Origin: Bolinopsis microptera
Lineage: Eukaryota > Ctenophora > Tentaculata > Lobata > Bolinopsidae
Length of the DNA: 64,000 nucleotides
Direction of reading: 5' to 3'
NCBI RefSeq assembly: GCF_026151205.1
Contig: NC_087079.1
Coordinates: 11,336,635 to 11,400,634, forward strand
The notes beneath the pieces are model-generated. The model had not been told where the DNA came from and did not search any database. It saw only the letters and a program-made list of their open reading frames with translations. Numbering within the stretch: the first letter of the stretch is position 1; each line of letters starts with the position of its first letter. Positions 1 through 11,892 of this stretch are shown here, one piece after another. The position numbers and the translations under genes were made by a program.

Positions 1-1088
1 TTCGCCAACGGAATGTAAAACTGCGCCTTTTTCTCTCTACAAATGCTTAAATACCTCAATTCTGGTCAATTCTTCCATGAAACCAATAGAAAACTGACTA
101 GGTTACTGCTTTCTTCAATTTATGGACTGTCTTGATGATTGTTCAAGCATGAAATATGGTACTGAAAAGACCTTATGGGTCTTAGATTTTAATTCTTGTA
201 GTCTCTTATTTTCTTAACTTAATTCCTAAAAAATAATCATGAATTACACATGTATTATTTCACTTTCTTTTATACTTTTATGATCCAGAGATTTTTGAAA
301 AACATGGGTTCAATTCAGTCCAAACAGTATTTCAAGAAACAATTTTTGTCTCATGATGCATTAGCATGGTGGTATGGAATCTTTAATATTATATAACCAA
401 AACAAACATCACTCAATTATTTAAATGCTTATTTCATTATTTCTTTTGATCGATTAATCGCCACACAAGGAAATAATAGTAAATTTTGTTGGTCCAACGG
501 CAAATGAATTTTCAAACGTTAATATACCTCGCAATGTTTAAAAACGAATCTTGCTGGGATTAATTCTAATTCGATTTGTTGACCAAATAAAGGGCAAACA
601 TCGCGTTTCTTATTGGCACATTCATTACTAGAGTGGAGTTTGAGCTATTTCAGAAAGTTTTAAAACTGTTTATGGCTATAGTATAGAATCTATAAATTCT
701 CTGTGATTGAATCGATAAAAAAGGAGAATTTAAACCGTGGATCTTAATAATTTCTTCGTATTGATCAACTAAACTTCGATTGTTTTTGCGATGCAAATTT
801 ATTCCCCGCATGTGTCATGCACGTCAGTTGAAACCACTGGTCGGAGTGTTTGTCCATATATTGATCCAAAGTGATGTCTGATTATAAATGAAAGGGGATT
901 TTTGTATAGAAAACTCCGGATTCATTTGAATCACTAGTGGGCAAAACAAAACCGTGGAAAAAAGTTTGACGCTTAATTTGAGACCGAAATTTCGACCGGT
1001 GCATTTCGACCAATGTGCAGATTGTACACTTGTGCAAAAGTAATTAATTAGCATGACTAAAGCATACTTTAATAAGCAATAATACAGG
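1..1088. other. Gene-free stretch
   Basis: AT-rich sequence with no exon, domain or repeat that I can support. The longest reading frame (76 codons, minus strand) has no recognisable protein features. Confidence 0.5.
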
Positions 1089-1500
1089 TCTCTGTTATTT
1101 ATATCATATATTAAAATTTGGTAAAGTCTGTCACTTTTTTACTGAACATTACTTACAATCCGTACAAGAAGCCTGCCAAAGGATTATTTAATTGAACAAT
1201 AAATGACGAAGGTACAAACCGAACAAGGTCGAGAGAAGCAAAATTGACATTTTTGCCTACTATTAAAGTTGTACATTTTACCAATCATCCAGGTCATAAG
1301 ATATCGATGCAAAAATTCTTGTGAGTGTAGATTGTAGCTGGTGATCATATTCAACTTTTTGGAACAGGATTTCTTTCAAGTTTGAGTTTTAAGGTATGAA
1401 ATCTGGCCTCAAAAGTCTTAGTAAAATACATGTAAAAAAGGGCCAAAAATGGCAGATTTAGGGCTTAAAATGCCTATAACTCAAAAAGTGTCAGGTTTTT
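1089..1500 (-). repeat. Inverted copy of a repeat found inside the TTAA elements
   Basis: This stretch is the reverse complement, with divergence, of sequence at about 4020-4390 and partly at 2640-3090. The shared blocks include the string giving 'ttttggcccttttt' and the block containing 'ttggatatgatcaccagct'. It lies just outside the inverted channel fragment, so that fragment and this repeat together mirror the arrangement on the other side. Confidence 0.7.
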
Positions 1501-1562
1501 GAATTACTTTTACAGAACCGTAATCAGTTTGATGAAACGAAACTTTAAGTTCCAAATTTATA

Positions 1563-2310
1563 ATACCACCTCCCTCGGGATGAACACGTTGAAAGGTGGT
1601 GCTTCCTTCCCAGTTTGATAGTAGTTAAGTATGGAATCGAAGCACGGTCTGTGTCTGTTCAAGAAGTAGGCACCCAGTTTCTCGGAGTAGTACTGTTTGC
1701 GGCGCTCCTCGTTACCGAGAAGTGTGTTTGGGTTCATGTTGATACAATTTTAAGTGGTGATAAACATTGTGCTTGATACGTTGATGTGTATCTGAAGTTA
1801 ATCATCATTATTGATGTTATAGCAATGTTTATTGTTATGAGCAAAAACAATTGTATTAATTGTTCGAAATTAGAATCCTATGCACCATCACAAAAAGGTT
1901 TTTAAAAAAGCGTTGTTTTGAATTTCTGTTTATTCCCAGCACAGTTTGAATATGTGTGTAAAATTTTATGTATTTTAACAAAGTATGTCTACAAGACTTA
2001 TGTCCTACAACTAACATGGCTCGAAAGTTTGATTAACTAACGAATTCTATTTGCATTCAAATCCCCCTCCCAATGTTGTTTACTTTATCGATGTATCCGA
2101 TGTTAATCCCACGCTAAACTGGTAGTGGTAGATACACAGGAAATCACACAGATATAACCCGCAGGAAAACTTAGTTTAACACAAGTCGCAAAATGATAAC
2201 TAACCAATGAAAACAATTTCAAACTATTCAAACTAACCAGATCATCATCAGGAACGCACTGCTCTTTCGCGTCATGGTTCTTTTCCTGATCGCACTCCTT
2301 ATCTGAGTTT
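1563..2310 (-). pseudogene. Inverted, truncated copy of the Kv channel (T1 exons only)
   Basis: Two exons of the channel found at 5088-6703 and 13123-14781 are present here on the minus strand. The first, 2238-2310, is 73 nt like its counterparts, with intact AG and GT borders. The second begins at 1791 after TTCAG and covers only the start of the tetramerisation (T1) domain. It has an in-frame stop about a dozen codons in, and an internal deletion that joins the APPFNV segment directly to FIPREV, skipping about 20 codons. No membrane segments follow. It is clearly non-functional. Confidence 0.85.
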
Positions 2311-2363
2311 CTGAAATAACAAATATTTTAGGATTCTTAGTTATGTGTTGAGTTTGATGTTAA

Positions 2364-3292
2364 GGGGGTATACACTAAAACCTTTTTTGCGGGGATCATT
2401 CGGGATTTGATTTCATATTATGAAAATATAGATAAAAATAATAAAATTTGATACATTGGACAATTTTTTAGTATCATTTAACAAAGTATCATTTTTTAAA
2501 AAAATTATACAGAATGGTAATCAGCTTGTTAAGCCAATAAGAAAATTATGTAAGACAATTATTCTTCTAAAATCATCTATTTGGTACTAAAAGATTCGTC
2601 TTATCAAGCTGATTTCGATTCTGTGAAAATTATTTTTTTAATCCTGACACTTTTTGAGTTATAGGCATTTTAAGCCTTGAATCTGCCACTTTTGGCCCTT
2701 TTAAACGATGAATTTTACTAAGTCCTTTGAGTCCAGATGTTATACCTTTAAACTCAAAATTGAGAGAAATCCTGTTCCAAAAAGTTGGATATATGATCAT
2801 CAGCTACACTCTAAAGAATTTGTGCATCGATATCTTATGACATGGGTGATTGGTAAAATGTATAACTCCAAAAAGTTGGATATGATCACCAGCTACACTC
2901 ACAAGAAATTTTGAAGCGATATCTTATGACCTGGGTGTTTGGCGAAATATACAACTTTGATAGTAGGCAAAAATATCTTTTATGCTTCTCTCGACCTTGT
3001 TTGGTCTGTAACTTCGTCATCTATTGTGTGAGAATTATATCATATTATAAAATTCTTTGACGTGCTTCTTGTACGGATTGTCAATAATGTTCAGTAAAAC
3101 AATCAGCCAAAAAACGTTTAAAATGACTGAAATATCGGTATTACAGTGACAGACTTCTCAAAATTTTTAAAACTTTCCAAAAAGAAAATACTTTTTTTTT
3201 CAATGCATCACACCTTATTGTTTTTATCTATACTTTCATAATATGAAGTCAAATCCCGAATTTCGGCAAACAAGGTTTTGGTGTATGTCCCC
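2364..3292. mobile_element. TTAA-flanked element 1
   Basis: It is bounded by TTAA at 2360-2363 and 3293-3296. The left end reads GGGGGTATACACTAAAACC and the right end is close to its complement (GGTTTTGGTGTATGTCCCC). Terminal similarity extends about 90 bp inward as imperfect inverted repeats. No transposase is seen, so it is non-autonomous. Internal sequence at 2640-3000 is shared with the neighbouring element and contains a partial internal duplication. A TTAA target is typical of piggyBac-type elements, but the family is inferred from the target only. Confidence 0.65.
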
Positions 3293-3300
3293 TTAATTAA

Positions 3301-5034
3301 GGGGGAATACACCAAAACTCTCCGAAAACTGTCCAACCCAAATGACCTCATGGGAAGTTTAGTAACCATCTAGCGCACCGTTTCCACACTAAAAAATTGT
3401 TTTTGAGGATTCCCATTTATTTAATCGAGCATTTCCTGGTCAAAGTTCATTGTTCGGGAAAGCACAATTTGTTTCATGGAGAGGCTATAAAATCATCATT
3501 TCTTGTGGTATCGAGCTGAAACTTTGCAAGAAGTTTATTCATATCTAGTTCAAGATGTGTGTAAAATTTTGATATCGTGTCTGAAAAGGCTGCGTTAAAA
3601 AAAGAAAAACAATCGACAATTTTACATTTCAGGCTTGTTTTGACCAAAAATTCCGTCAAGGACCATCGGATTGTTTTGATGCTTGACATAAAATTGTTCT
3701 CTGAATTCTGACGCAGTGTTTGATGCCCTCAAAAATTTGTTTATTCAACTGAAAAGTTAATCTTTTGCACTTCAAAGCCAAACAACAAATTTAGGCATAT
3801 CTTTCGTTTATAACATTTATAGATTTTTCTAAAATTTCGATAGAAATGTGCTAAAAACCTTTAGAAGAGTGCAAAGTAACTGCAACTAGCATATTTATAT
3901 AATATGAGTTACGAATGACACAACACCCTAAAATGCTTCTTTTTAAATTTATGGGAGAAATTGTAATTTTTTGGCTTTGCAGATAATAGGGTGTGATAAT
4001 AGCTGATTATGATTCGGTAATCGGTAAAAATGATTTCAAAAACTGAGACTTTTTGAGTTATAGGCATTTTAAGCCCTAAATCTGCCATTTTTGGCCCTTT
4101 TTTACATGAATTTTGCTAAGACCTTAGAGGCCCGATTTCATACCTTAAAACTCAAAATTGACAGAAATCCTGTACCAAAAAGTTGGATATGATCACCAGC
4201 TACACTCAAAAGAATTTTTGCATCGATATCTTATGACCTGGGTGATTGGAAAAATATACAACTTTGATAGTAGGCAAAAATATCAATTTTGCTTCTCTCG
4301 ACCTTGTTCGGTTTGTTACTTCGTCATTTATTGTTCAATTATATAATCCTTTGGAGGGCTTCTTGTACGGATTGTAGGGACTACGGGTGGAAGATGAATA
4401 ATCAAATTCCAACAGCATCGTGTTCCCTTCATTTTACTGATTCCGGGAAGCATTGTCTTTACGCCCCATCATACTGTAGAATGAGATATCGTTCATTTAA
4501 AATTGGGTAATTATAGGCCTGTCAAGGATTGCAGCCCAATTAAAAGCTGATAAATTGCAGCTACTTGTGCCATATAAGGGATAACTGAGGTCACCTGACA
4601 TTCGGTCCTATCATATCACCGCTAATCCTATCACGTGACCTTGGTTCGTAAATCCTCGAGCACGCGATCACATTCGTAACATGGCGTATGCCAACTAGGA
4701 TATTTTGTGACGTCACCAGAGCTCTAATAATCACCAGAGCACTAATTGAACAGGCCTTACATGAGATGATATAGTGTATCGCGTGTAATTGGATCCAATT
4801 ACACATTACTTACAATCCGTAACAGATTGTAAGTAATTTTCAGTAACAAAATCAGCCAAAAAACATTCAATATGACTAAATTATCGGTATTTCAGTGACA
4901 GACTAGACCAAATTTAAAAAAGTTTCCAAAAAGAATTTTTTTTTCGAAATTGCGTAAATTGAAAATTGTTCAATGTATCAAATTTTATTATTTTTCATCT
5001 TATCCCGGCAAAAAAGGTTTTGGTGTACACCCCC
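3301..5034. mobile_element. TTAA-flanked element 2, abutting element 1
   Basis: It is flanked by TTAA at 3297-3300, directly touching the TTAA of element 1, and by TTAA at 5035-5038. The ends are GGGGGAATACACCAAAAC and GGTTTTGGTGTACACCCCC. It contains a relative of the element 1 internal block (4020-4390) plus unrelated sequence at 3330-3900. The 3330-3460 part is also found, inverted, at 12910-13050 at the junction of the two duplicated units. No transposase frame is visible. Confidence 0.6.
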
Positions 5035-5087
5035 TTAACATCAAACTCAACACATAACTAAGAATCCTAAAATATTTGTTATTTCAG

Positions 5088-6703
5088 AAACTCGGATAAG
5101 GAGTGCGATCCGGAAAAGAACCATGAAGTGAAAGAGCAGTGCGTTCCTGATGATGATCTGGTTAGTTTGAATAGTTTGAAATTGTTTTCATTGGTTAGTT
5201 TTCATTTTACGACTTGTGTTAAACTAAGTTCTCCTGCGGGTTATTTCTGTGTGATTTCCTGTGTATCTACCACTACCAGTTTAGCATGGGATTAACATCG
5301 GATACATCGATAAAGTAAACAACATTGGGAGGGGGATTTGAATGCAAATAAAATTTGTTAGTTAATCAAACTTTCGAGCCATGTTAGTTGTAGAACATAA
5401 GTCTTGTAGACATACTTTGTTAAAATACATAAAGTGTTACACACATATTCAAACTGTGTTGGGAACAAACAGAAAGTCAAAACAGCGTTTTTTTAAAGAC
5501 ATATTTGTGATGGTGCTGAGGATTTTAAATTCGTACAAATACAATTGTTTTTGCTCATAACAATTAACATTGCTATTACATCAATAATGATGATTAACTT
5601 CAGGTGAACATCAACGTATCAGGCACGATGTATATCACCAGTTACACTTGTCTCAATATGTTCCCAAACACACTTCTCGGTAACGAGGAGCGCCGCAAAC
5701 AGTACTACTCCGAGAAACTGGATGCCTACTTCTTCAACAGACACAGACCGTGCTTCGATTCCATACTTAACTACTATCAAACTGGAAAGGAAGCGCCACC
5801 GTTAAACGTTGATCCGGACGTGTATGCAAAAGAGAAGGAGTTTTTTGGCATAAAGAAAGAACGTGAAGTGGCAGTGTTCATCCCCGAAGGAGGTGGGTCA
5901 GATGGGATAGATTGTGTTAATTCTTGCAGGATGAAGGTTCACAATTTCTTACAAGACCCAAGATCGTCCTCCTTAGCTGCTGTTTGGCATGGTTTTGATA
6001 TAATTTTCATCTGTATATCTATAGCATTATGGTTCTTGAAAGTGAAAAGGCCTATGAAGATCATTTCACGAACAAGAAAAAAACGTCTTCCTACTACAAA
6101 CCTCTGTTTATCGTTAACTGCATAATCATGGGATTCTTCACCACTGACTTTATGGTCCGGCTTGTAACCTGGCCGAGCCTCCTGGACTTCTGGAAAAATC
6201 TGTTCAACGTGTTGGACATTCTATCTATTCTGCCTTTTTATGTCAATTTAATGGTGGATGACAATACCGATAGCGACATAGCGGGTGAGGATAATAAGCA
6301 GCACTACGTCGTTCTGAGGGTCTGCCGAATCTTCAGGATCGTGCGAATATTCAAGTTTGTAAGACACTCCCGAGATCTTTTAATCATCATGAAGGCTGTG
6401 AGCAACGCCAAACGGGAGCTTATCCTTCTTATATGCTTGCTCTTTATTTTTGTCATCACATTCGGAAGTATTATGTACTACATCGAGGCTGACGCCAACG
6501 AAGATTTTAATTCCATTATGAAGAGTTGTTGGTGGGTGATTGTTACCATTACGACCGTGGGATATGGTGACATGTATCCAGTGAGTGTAGGTGGTAAGCT
6601 CTTCGGTGGATTCGTCCTCACCCTCGGAATCGTCTTCCTGGCCCTGCCGATGACCATCATTGTATCCAAATTTAGTTTTGTTTACGAGAGGGAAAAGATG
6701 TAA
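5088..6703 (+). pseudogene. Shaker-type Kv channel, copy 1, frameshifted
   Basis: Exon 5088-5160 (73 nt, after TTTCAG) codes for an acidic leader, and exon 5604-6703 carries everything from the T1 domain to the stop. The sequence is nearly identical to copy 2 at 13681-14781, including the T1 domain, S1-S6, an S4 with basic residues every third position and the TVGYGD selectivity filter. Near 6027, copy 1 reads GCATTATGG where copy 2 reads GCATTTATGG. This one-base loss in S1 splits the frame into 5604-6125 and 6029-6703. The second frame is open to the normal stop and starts with an in-phase Met, but would lack T1 and most of S1. No upstream start-codon exon is visible. A sequencing error in a T run is the alternative. 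Confidence 0.8.
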
Positions 6704-7460
6704 ACGGTTAAAATGTGTTTAACTGCACGAACAGCATATCTTTAACACGCAATGGAGGAATAGCCATGTCACACGACAGATTAGGAAGAAAAGTCAGATG
6801 TAAAAGAGCCTTGAAACGAGAAGGAAAAACTTGTCTCCAAGGACAGATCCGTCAACAGAGGTGACAATAATCCAAGTTAATTAATTATAAGAATCGAAGT
6901 GTTACAGTTTCAGCGAAGCTCATATATATCAACTGTGATATACAAATAAATAATTTTCTATATAGAATTTTGCAATTTTTTATTCGTGCATTGATGTCCG
7001 CAATTCTGAAAGCAAGCGTGAAATTTGTACGATGTGATTTAGGGAATATTTGCGGAAGAAATGCTTTGCTGCGTTTAGACAATTGGACTAAGTGTTACGT
7101 GCTAAGTTCTTATTTATAATTAGTTCGAAGGAAAGACAGAGCGACCACGTATTTTGACGCTCAAATATAGTAATGTCTTGTAGTTTTGCAGGAAATTATT
7201 GCAATAAAAATGCATCTTTACTACATTCACTCGCCACAGGGATTAAGTGATGAATTCTTTAGATTTTCTTACACTCCTTCGGAATATGTTTTTATGTTTT
7301 ACTCAGTCTGTTAAACGTGGTATAAACCTAATTAGAGTACAATGAAAAGGCACGCGCATGTGCGTGTGATCCTTTTGCTGCTAGGTGAGTGGCGAGTGCA
7401 CGTGCATTGTAATGTTTATAAATATAATTGTATTGTAATTATGTTTATACTACTATAAGG
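6704..7460 (+). other. Channel copy 1 3' UTR and duplicated spacer
   Basis: Non-coding sequence conserved with 14782-15620 of unit 2, so it belongs to the duplicated unit. It contains an AATAAA at 7203-7208. No other gene is seen. Confidence 0.6.
7203..7208 (+). terminator. Possible poly(A) signal, channel copy 1
   Basis: AATAAA about 500 bp after the channel stop codon, conserved at the matching position of copy 2 (15300-15305). Confidence 0.4.
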
Positions 7461-8103
7461 TAGTTGGCACTACTTCAGGCTAAATGGAATAATATGTCAC
7501 ATGTATTGTTGATATTGGGTGCAATGACAGGTCACACGTTGTGAGAACGTCACTGTCATTAGTTGACTATAGTTTTTACACGTTTTTTCCAATTGTTTCC
7601 AAATAATTACTATTTCTTGGATTGGCACTCCGCACTTATGTATTCCGATGCGAATCTTATTTAATTGATTCGGGAATTCAACAGTATTATCGTGCATCTG
7701 AAAATTACGAGGGTTAAGTTTAAGTCTTGAACGTAAATTATTTCTGTTTCAAGCTTAAGTATTAAGAATCTATTAATTCGTATTTTTAAAAAGTTGAAAA
7801 AATGTGGTATTCATAAATACCAAATTTAGAGTATCTTTTACATTTTATGAATAGCAACTACAAATGATTGAAATGACGTGAAACGTGAAAAAAGCGATTT
7901 GTAGAAACTTTGAAATTTGGTATTCATGAGTGCCAAATTTGTTAAACTTTTTATAAATACAGCTTATTATGTATTAGATTTTTAAACACCTACATAATAA
8001 ATGATATACGCTTGCTTTTCTTTATAGGTTCTTACAGTTACATTATATCACAATGCTGTTTAAGGATTCACATTTTATTACTTGTAATTATAATTTGTAA
8101 TTT

Positions 8104-8400
8104 GTAAAGTTCGTAGATTCCTCTACAGGGTCATCGAATAGTTCGACCGCCCTTGTTTTACAGTACACTACATTGTAGATGTTCTGAAGGAGTATCCTAA
8201 GATTCTTGATCTTTTGGCACAGGCACCCCTCCTCATTTAACCCTCAATCAAGTTTCCTATCATTCGGCTGAGTCGACCGAGGAGATCGCATAGATCCAAT
8301 GAATCCTTAGCTACTCCCTAGACTGAGTGAAACTGGGATTCGAACCCTGAACCTTCTGTACAGAAGGCGGAAGCTCTAACCACTAGGCCACCCAGCCAGT
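8104..8400 (-). repeat. tRNA-derived SINE, copy A
   Basis: On the minus strand the element begins with a tRNA-like head at about 8400-8325: an A box (TGGCCTAGTGGTTAGAGC) and a B box (GGTTCGAATCC) at tRNA spacing, as in RNA polymerase III promoters. The body shares two blocks with the SINE at 18440-18745: one containing 'ctcctcatttaaccctca' and one containing 'attcggctgagt' (plus-strand reading). Unit 2 of the duplication has no insertion at the matching position (about 16553-16566), so the element arrived after the duplication or was lost from unit 2. Confidence 0.8.
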
Positions 8401-9626
8401 TCAAACATTATAAGATTGAATTAATGATATAAAGATCATTCAAAATGTTTATTAAAAATGTACAAAAGCCAAAAAATAAAAACTTCACAATTTAAAATGG
8501 CAAGTAAAAGCAAAATATGGTTATTAATAATAATACAATTACAAAAAAGCTGATATATTTTATTCGAATAGCATATGAAATTGAGGTATCAACTTCTTTA
8601 TTGTCAGTAGTAAAAGTAGAATAATAATTTTCAATTTTGCGAGTAACAGTTTCACATACTTCGTTATTACTTCATCACTTGCATCGTTGCCTGCAAAAAG
8701 TTATAATTGAATATTGAGCAATCTCATTTATTCATGATTTCATGTTACTGGTGAACGCCATATTCTAGAATCTATTCCACAGAGTCTACGCCGCCATTCA
8801 TTTCATTTAGGAGTCTATCTTTGAATTTAATTATTTCACCGCTTAGCTTTTGCGACGAACGAACAACTTACACTGCCCGACTCCGTCACAGAAAGATTTG
8901 TTTTGGATGCAGTAAAAGTTGTCTAGACACCGGGAATATCCAAGAGAGCATCGGAGTTTGTATTTTGTACCTGGGTTCCTCACCTGAAAAGAAAATTACT
9001 CTTTGTTTGAGAAGTTAACTCTATGAACTTCAAATAACTTGGTATAATTCATATATTTTACTTGTACAACATATGACATATAATTATAAGGGAGGACGCA
9101 CAATTAAATATAGTGTTGCACTGCAACTGTCACCAACATATTCAACCAATGTTGGCAGAAGTACAAGTTGGTGGCAGTAACAAACTGCCACCTGCATAGC
9201 CTGCGCTGCACTGCATGAATACCAAAATAGGAAACATCAAGATAGGAAATATAATGGTTGTTATCTTATTCTTAAATGTTTTCAAAAAAGATGATCAATT
9301 GTCTATGCAAGTGTTATTTGTTGAATAAAAATAAAATTATTAGTTTTTAAGCTGGTGAAATGTTAACAAGACCTGGTTGAAGGTAAGCCTAAGGTTGATA
9401 TTATTGTCTCTGCTTTCCTTTCCAGTCATCATGATAATGACAGCCAGATCATGTTTATTTTTAAACCCAACGACGGTTTCAACTTCAAGGGAGATATTAC
9501 CAGTCCACTGAGCCAGCATATGGTTGGGCTCTTACTAATTCGTTCGCCCAAAAATTATCACATGACTTTGGGTTTTATAGTTTTGCAGCCGAACAAAACG
9601 GTTTTACATAAACCTTAATCCCAATT

Positions 9627-9708
9627 CCCAACCCTAACCCTAACCATAACCCCGAAGCTATCCAAAACCCTAACCACAACCCTAACCCTAACGGTAACCC
9701 GAGCCCTA
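9627..9708 (+). repeat. Degenerate CCCTAA tract
   Basis: Interrupted runs of CCCTAA-like hexamers, the complement of the TTAGGG animal telomere repeat. They are embedded in a dispersed repeat that recurs at 61960-62360, so they are part of that repeat and do not mark a chromosome end. Confidence 0.7.
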
Positions 9709-9726
9709 AACAATCGAATTCGTGTT

Positions 9727-10103
9727 TATCTATACTATAATTTAAACTTGACGAAATTTCCCCGGCAACGGGGACATAGAAGAAAAAACACCGAAAATCG
9801 ACCTCAAAATGACCCTCTGGTGAAATCAAACCCAGCTCGCAAATGGAGTTGAAACCTCGCCATTTTTAGCAGGGTTGTAGAAAAAGGATAGGAATAGGCT
9901 ATAGCATTCTTAGAATTTTGATTTAGGCTTTAGATTTTTTATAATTAACGTCGGAAGTGAGGTAAAATAACCGTTAGAATAATGTCGTTATTTTAGCAAA
10001 GGTTTACTGCGCTGTTGCGTAGCAACGTTAAAATGCACGTGCGCGAGCAAAAACATCTTAACTACGCGCGTTGTTATGCTGTATGCTACGTCATAATTTC
10101 AAA
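9727..10103 (+). repeat. ~376 bp repeat, copy 1 of an inverted pair
   Basis: It starts ATCTATACTATAATTTAAAC and ends TACGTCATAATTTCAA. The same sequence is present in inverted orientation, almost unchanged, at 11893-12268. Confidence 0.8.
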
Positions 10104-11207
10104 ACTAGCTCACATTTACGCTCACGCTATGACTTATATTCATAACTTTGGTTGTGATTGGTATTTTTTGATGCGGTAAAAAGTATCGTTTTGGGAATCC
10201 GAATACTAACAACGCTGTCGCCATTGTTAGATAAATTCCATTATGTCTACAGTATAACAGAGCTATATGATGAAGAGAAATTAAAACATAACTGATTTTT
10301 AAAATTTCCTCGAACAAAGCTTTGTCAAGAACACACGATCCTAAGGATATCTTGGTGCTGTCAAGTCGGGGCAATATTGCAAAGAATCCCGTGTTCAAGG
10401 ATTGTCTTCATAACTAGCTATTACTTATTTTCATAGCAATCAATTTTCATATAATAATTTCATATAATGATAATAATTTTGAATTAACATTTTGTCAACC
10501 TACGTAAATATCCATTTATTAACCTATTTGATTTAGGATCTAAAGTCATTTGATAGATTATGTCATTTTACCAATTTCATTCAGCACAAATTTCCTTTTT
10601 TATTTATCACAATTCTTTCATACGTAAAAACTTCAATTTGAACAGATCTATCAAATGAGACGATGAGGGACCTGACATTTACCGAAATGATTCAAATGTG
10701 TAATTCATATATTTTCAGTGAAGCAGGGTTCGGGAACTAAAGCATATTTGTTGGATTGTTTGACCATTGACTAGCGATGACCGATAAATACCTATATATA
10801 TTTATAACTTTGGTTGTGATTGAAATTTTTTGATGCGGTAAAAAGTATTGTTTTGGGGCTATATGATGAAAAGAAATTAAAACATAACTGATGCTTAAAA
10901 TTTCCTCGAACAAAGCTTTCGACTAGCGGCGGGTTTCTAGTGGCTTATAACTTAGCCTGTCACGTGACAAAAACAGTTTTTTGCCCATAGCTCTCCAGGG
11001 AAGCATTTTTACCCTACGTCGTGGGGGGGGGGGGCTGATTCGGAATCAGCGTCCAAAAATACACCGATCAAGATCGCTGTTACATCCTCAGGGCCTTAAC
11101 ACAAGAATTTTCTTAAAATTAAAATTTGGGCGAGTGATTTAGTGGGACTGGGAGCGATTTGGTTGTAGTCATGAGTCAGGTGGAGTGCCATCATAAATCG
11201 TAATGAA

Positions 11208-11597
11208 CGAGCGTGCTTATAGTTATAAATATAAATCACTCTACAGTCGATCTTCGAGATTGTTCTAAAGGGACCCCCAATAGTTGTAATCAACTTCAAT
11301 CGATGTATTTTCGGACGTTGATTCCGAATCACCCCCCATGACATAGGGTCAAAATGCTCCCCTGACGAGATATTGGCGAAAAACTGTCTCGATCACGTGA
11401 TATGACCGTATAAGGAAGTTAGTCTAATTTCTCGTTAGGGTTAGGGTTTCAGCATATGCTTTTGCTAAGGATTGGGTAAGGGTTAGGGTCGGGATCAGAT
11501 TAGAGGGTTAGGGTTTCGAATAGTCGTACAGGACCAGCTAGAGAACGGGTTGAAAAAGTCACGTGACAGTCGAGTGTAGAGTGATTAATCATTATCC
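11208..11597. mobile_element. Second insertion in CUB exon, 9 bp flanking duplication
   Basis: CGTAATGAA occurs at 11199-11207 and again at 11598-11606, and the uninterrupted exon in unit 2 has it once (near 17394-17402). The 390 bp between is related, inverted, to 58310-58560 (TTAGGG-like tract, GTCACGTGAC and TCACTCTACA motifs). The size of the duplication fits a hAT-type insertion. No coding sequence is seen. Confidence 0.65.
11435..11515 (+). repeat. Degenerate TTAGGG tract
   Basis: Scattered GGGTTAGGG motifs inside the inserted repeat. The reverse complement of this block resembles 58380-58470. Confidence 0.65.
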
Positions 11598-11892
11598 CGT
11601 AATGAAGCTGTTCGCATTCAAATATGAATATTTTATACCTGAAAGCGGTGGTTCGGAAGTCAGAACCTAGCGGATTTAGGAAAGAGCAACAAATACATTT
11701 TTTTAGTTTTACCTGGCAATCCCAGGCTCGGTGTTTATAAACAAACGTTAAAAATATGGCAGATTGACAGGCTGAGCGCTACCCAGTTATAAACGCGCCT
11801 GATCAGCTGTTGTATCACGTGGTGACCCCCACGGTCGCTTCACTATAGTGTCTATAGTGTCTTCGACGATACAGGGGGAGCCGCGCACGAAT

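Larger units (their letters stand above)
9527..11157. mobile_element. Insertion in CUB exon with 8 bp flanking duplication
   Basis: Unit 2 gives the uninterrupted exon (..CATTTGGTTGTAG..). Here TATGGTTG (9519-9526) precedes and TTTGGTTG (11158-11165) follows the inserted DNA, an 8 bp duplication with one mismatch, as hAT-type transposases make. The ends are weakly inverted: both contain a CTAAATC/CTAATTC-CGCCCAAA type motif. The left part (9527-9722) and the part at 10940-11150 match the repeat at 61960-62360, but between them a further insertion starts at 9727. No transposase frame was found. Confidence 0.6.

Noticed and set aside
6478-6669. Minus-strand frame antisense to the channel pore (also at 14556-14747)
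   Set aside because: Conserved only because the sense strand codes for the channel.
8325-8400. A possible tRNA gene on the minus strand (A and B boxes, tRNA-like fold)
   Set aside because: It is continuous with a SINE body shared with 18440-18745, so it is a SINE head and not a stand-alone tRNA gene.
9627-9708. Chromosome-end telomere array
   Set aside because: Short, degenerate, internal, and part of a repeat found elsewhere in the window.
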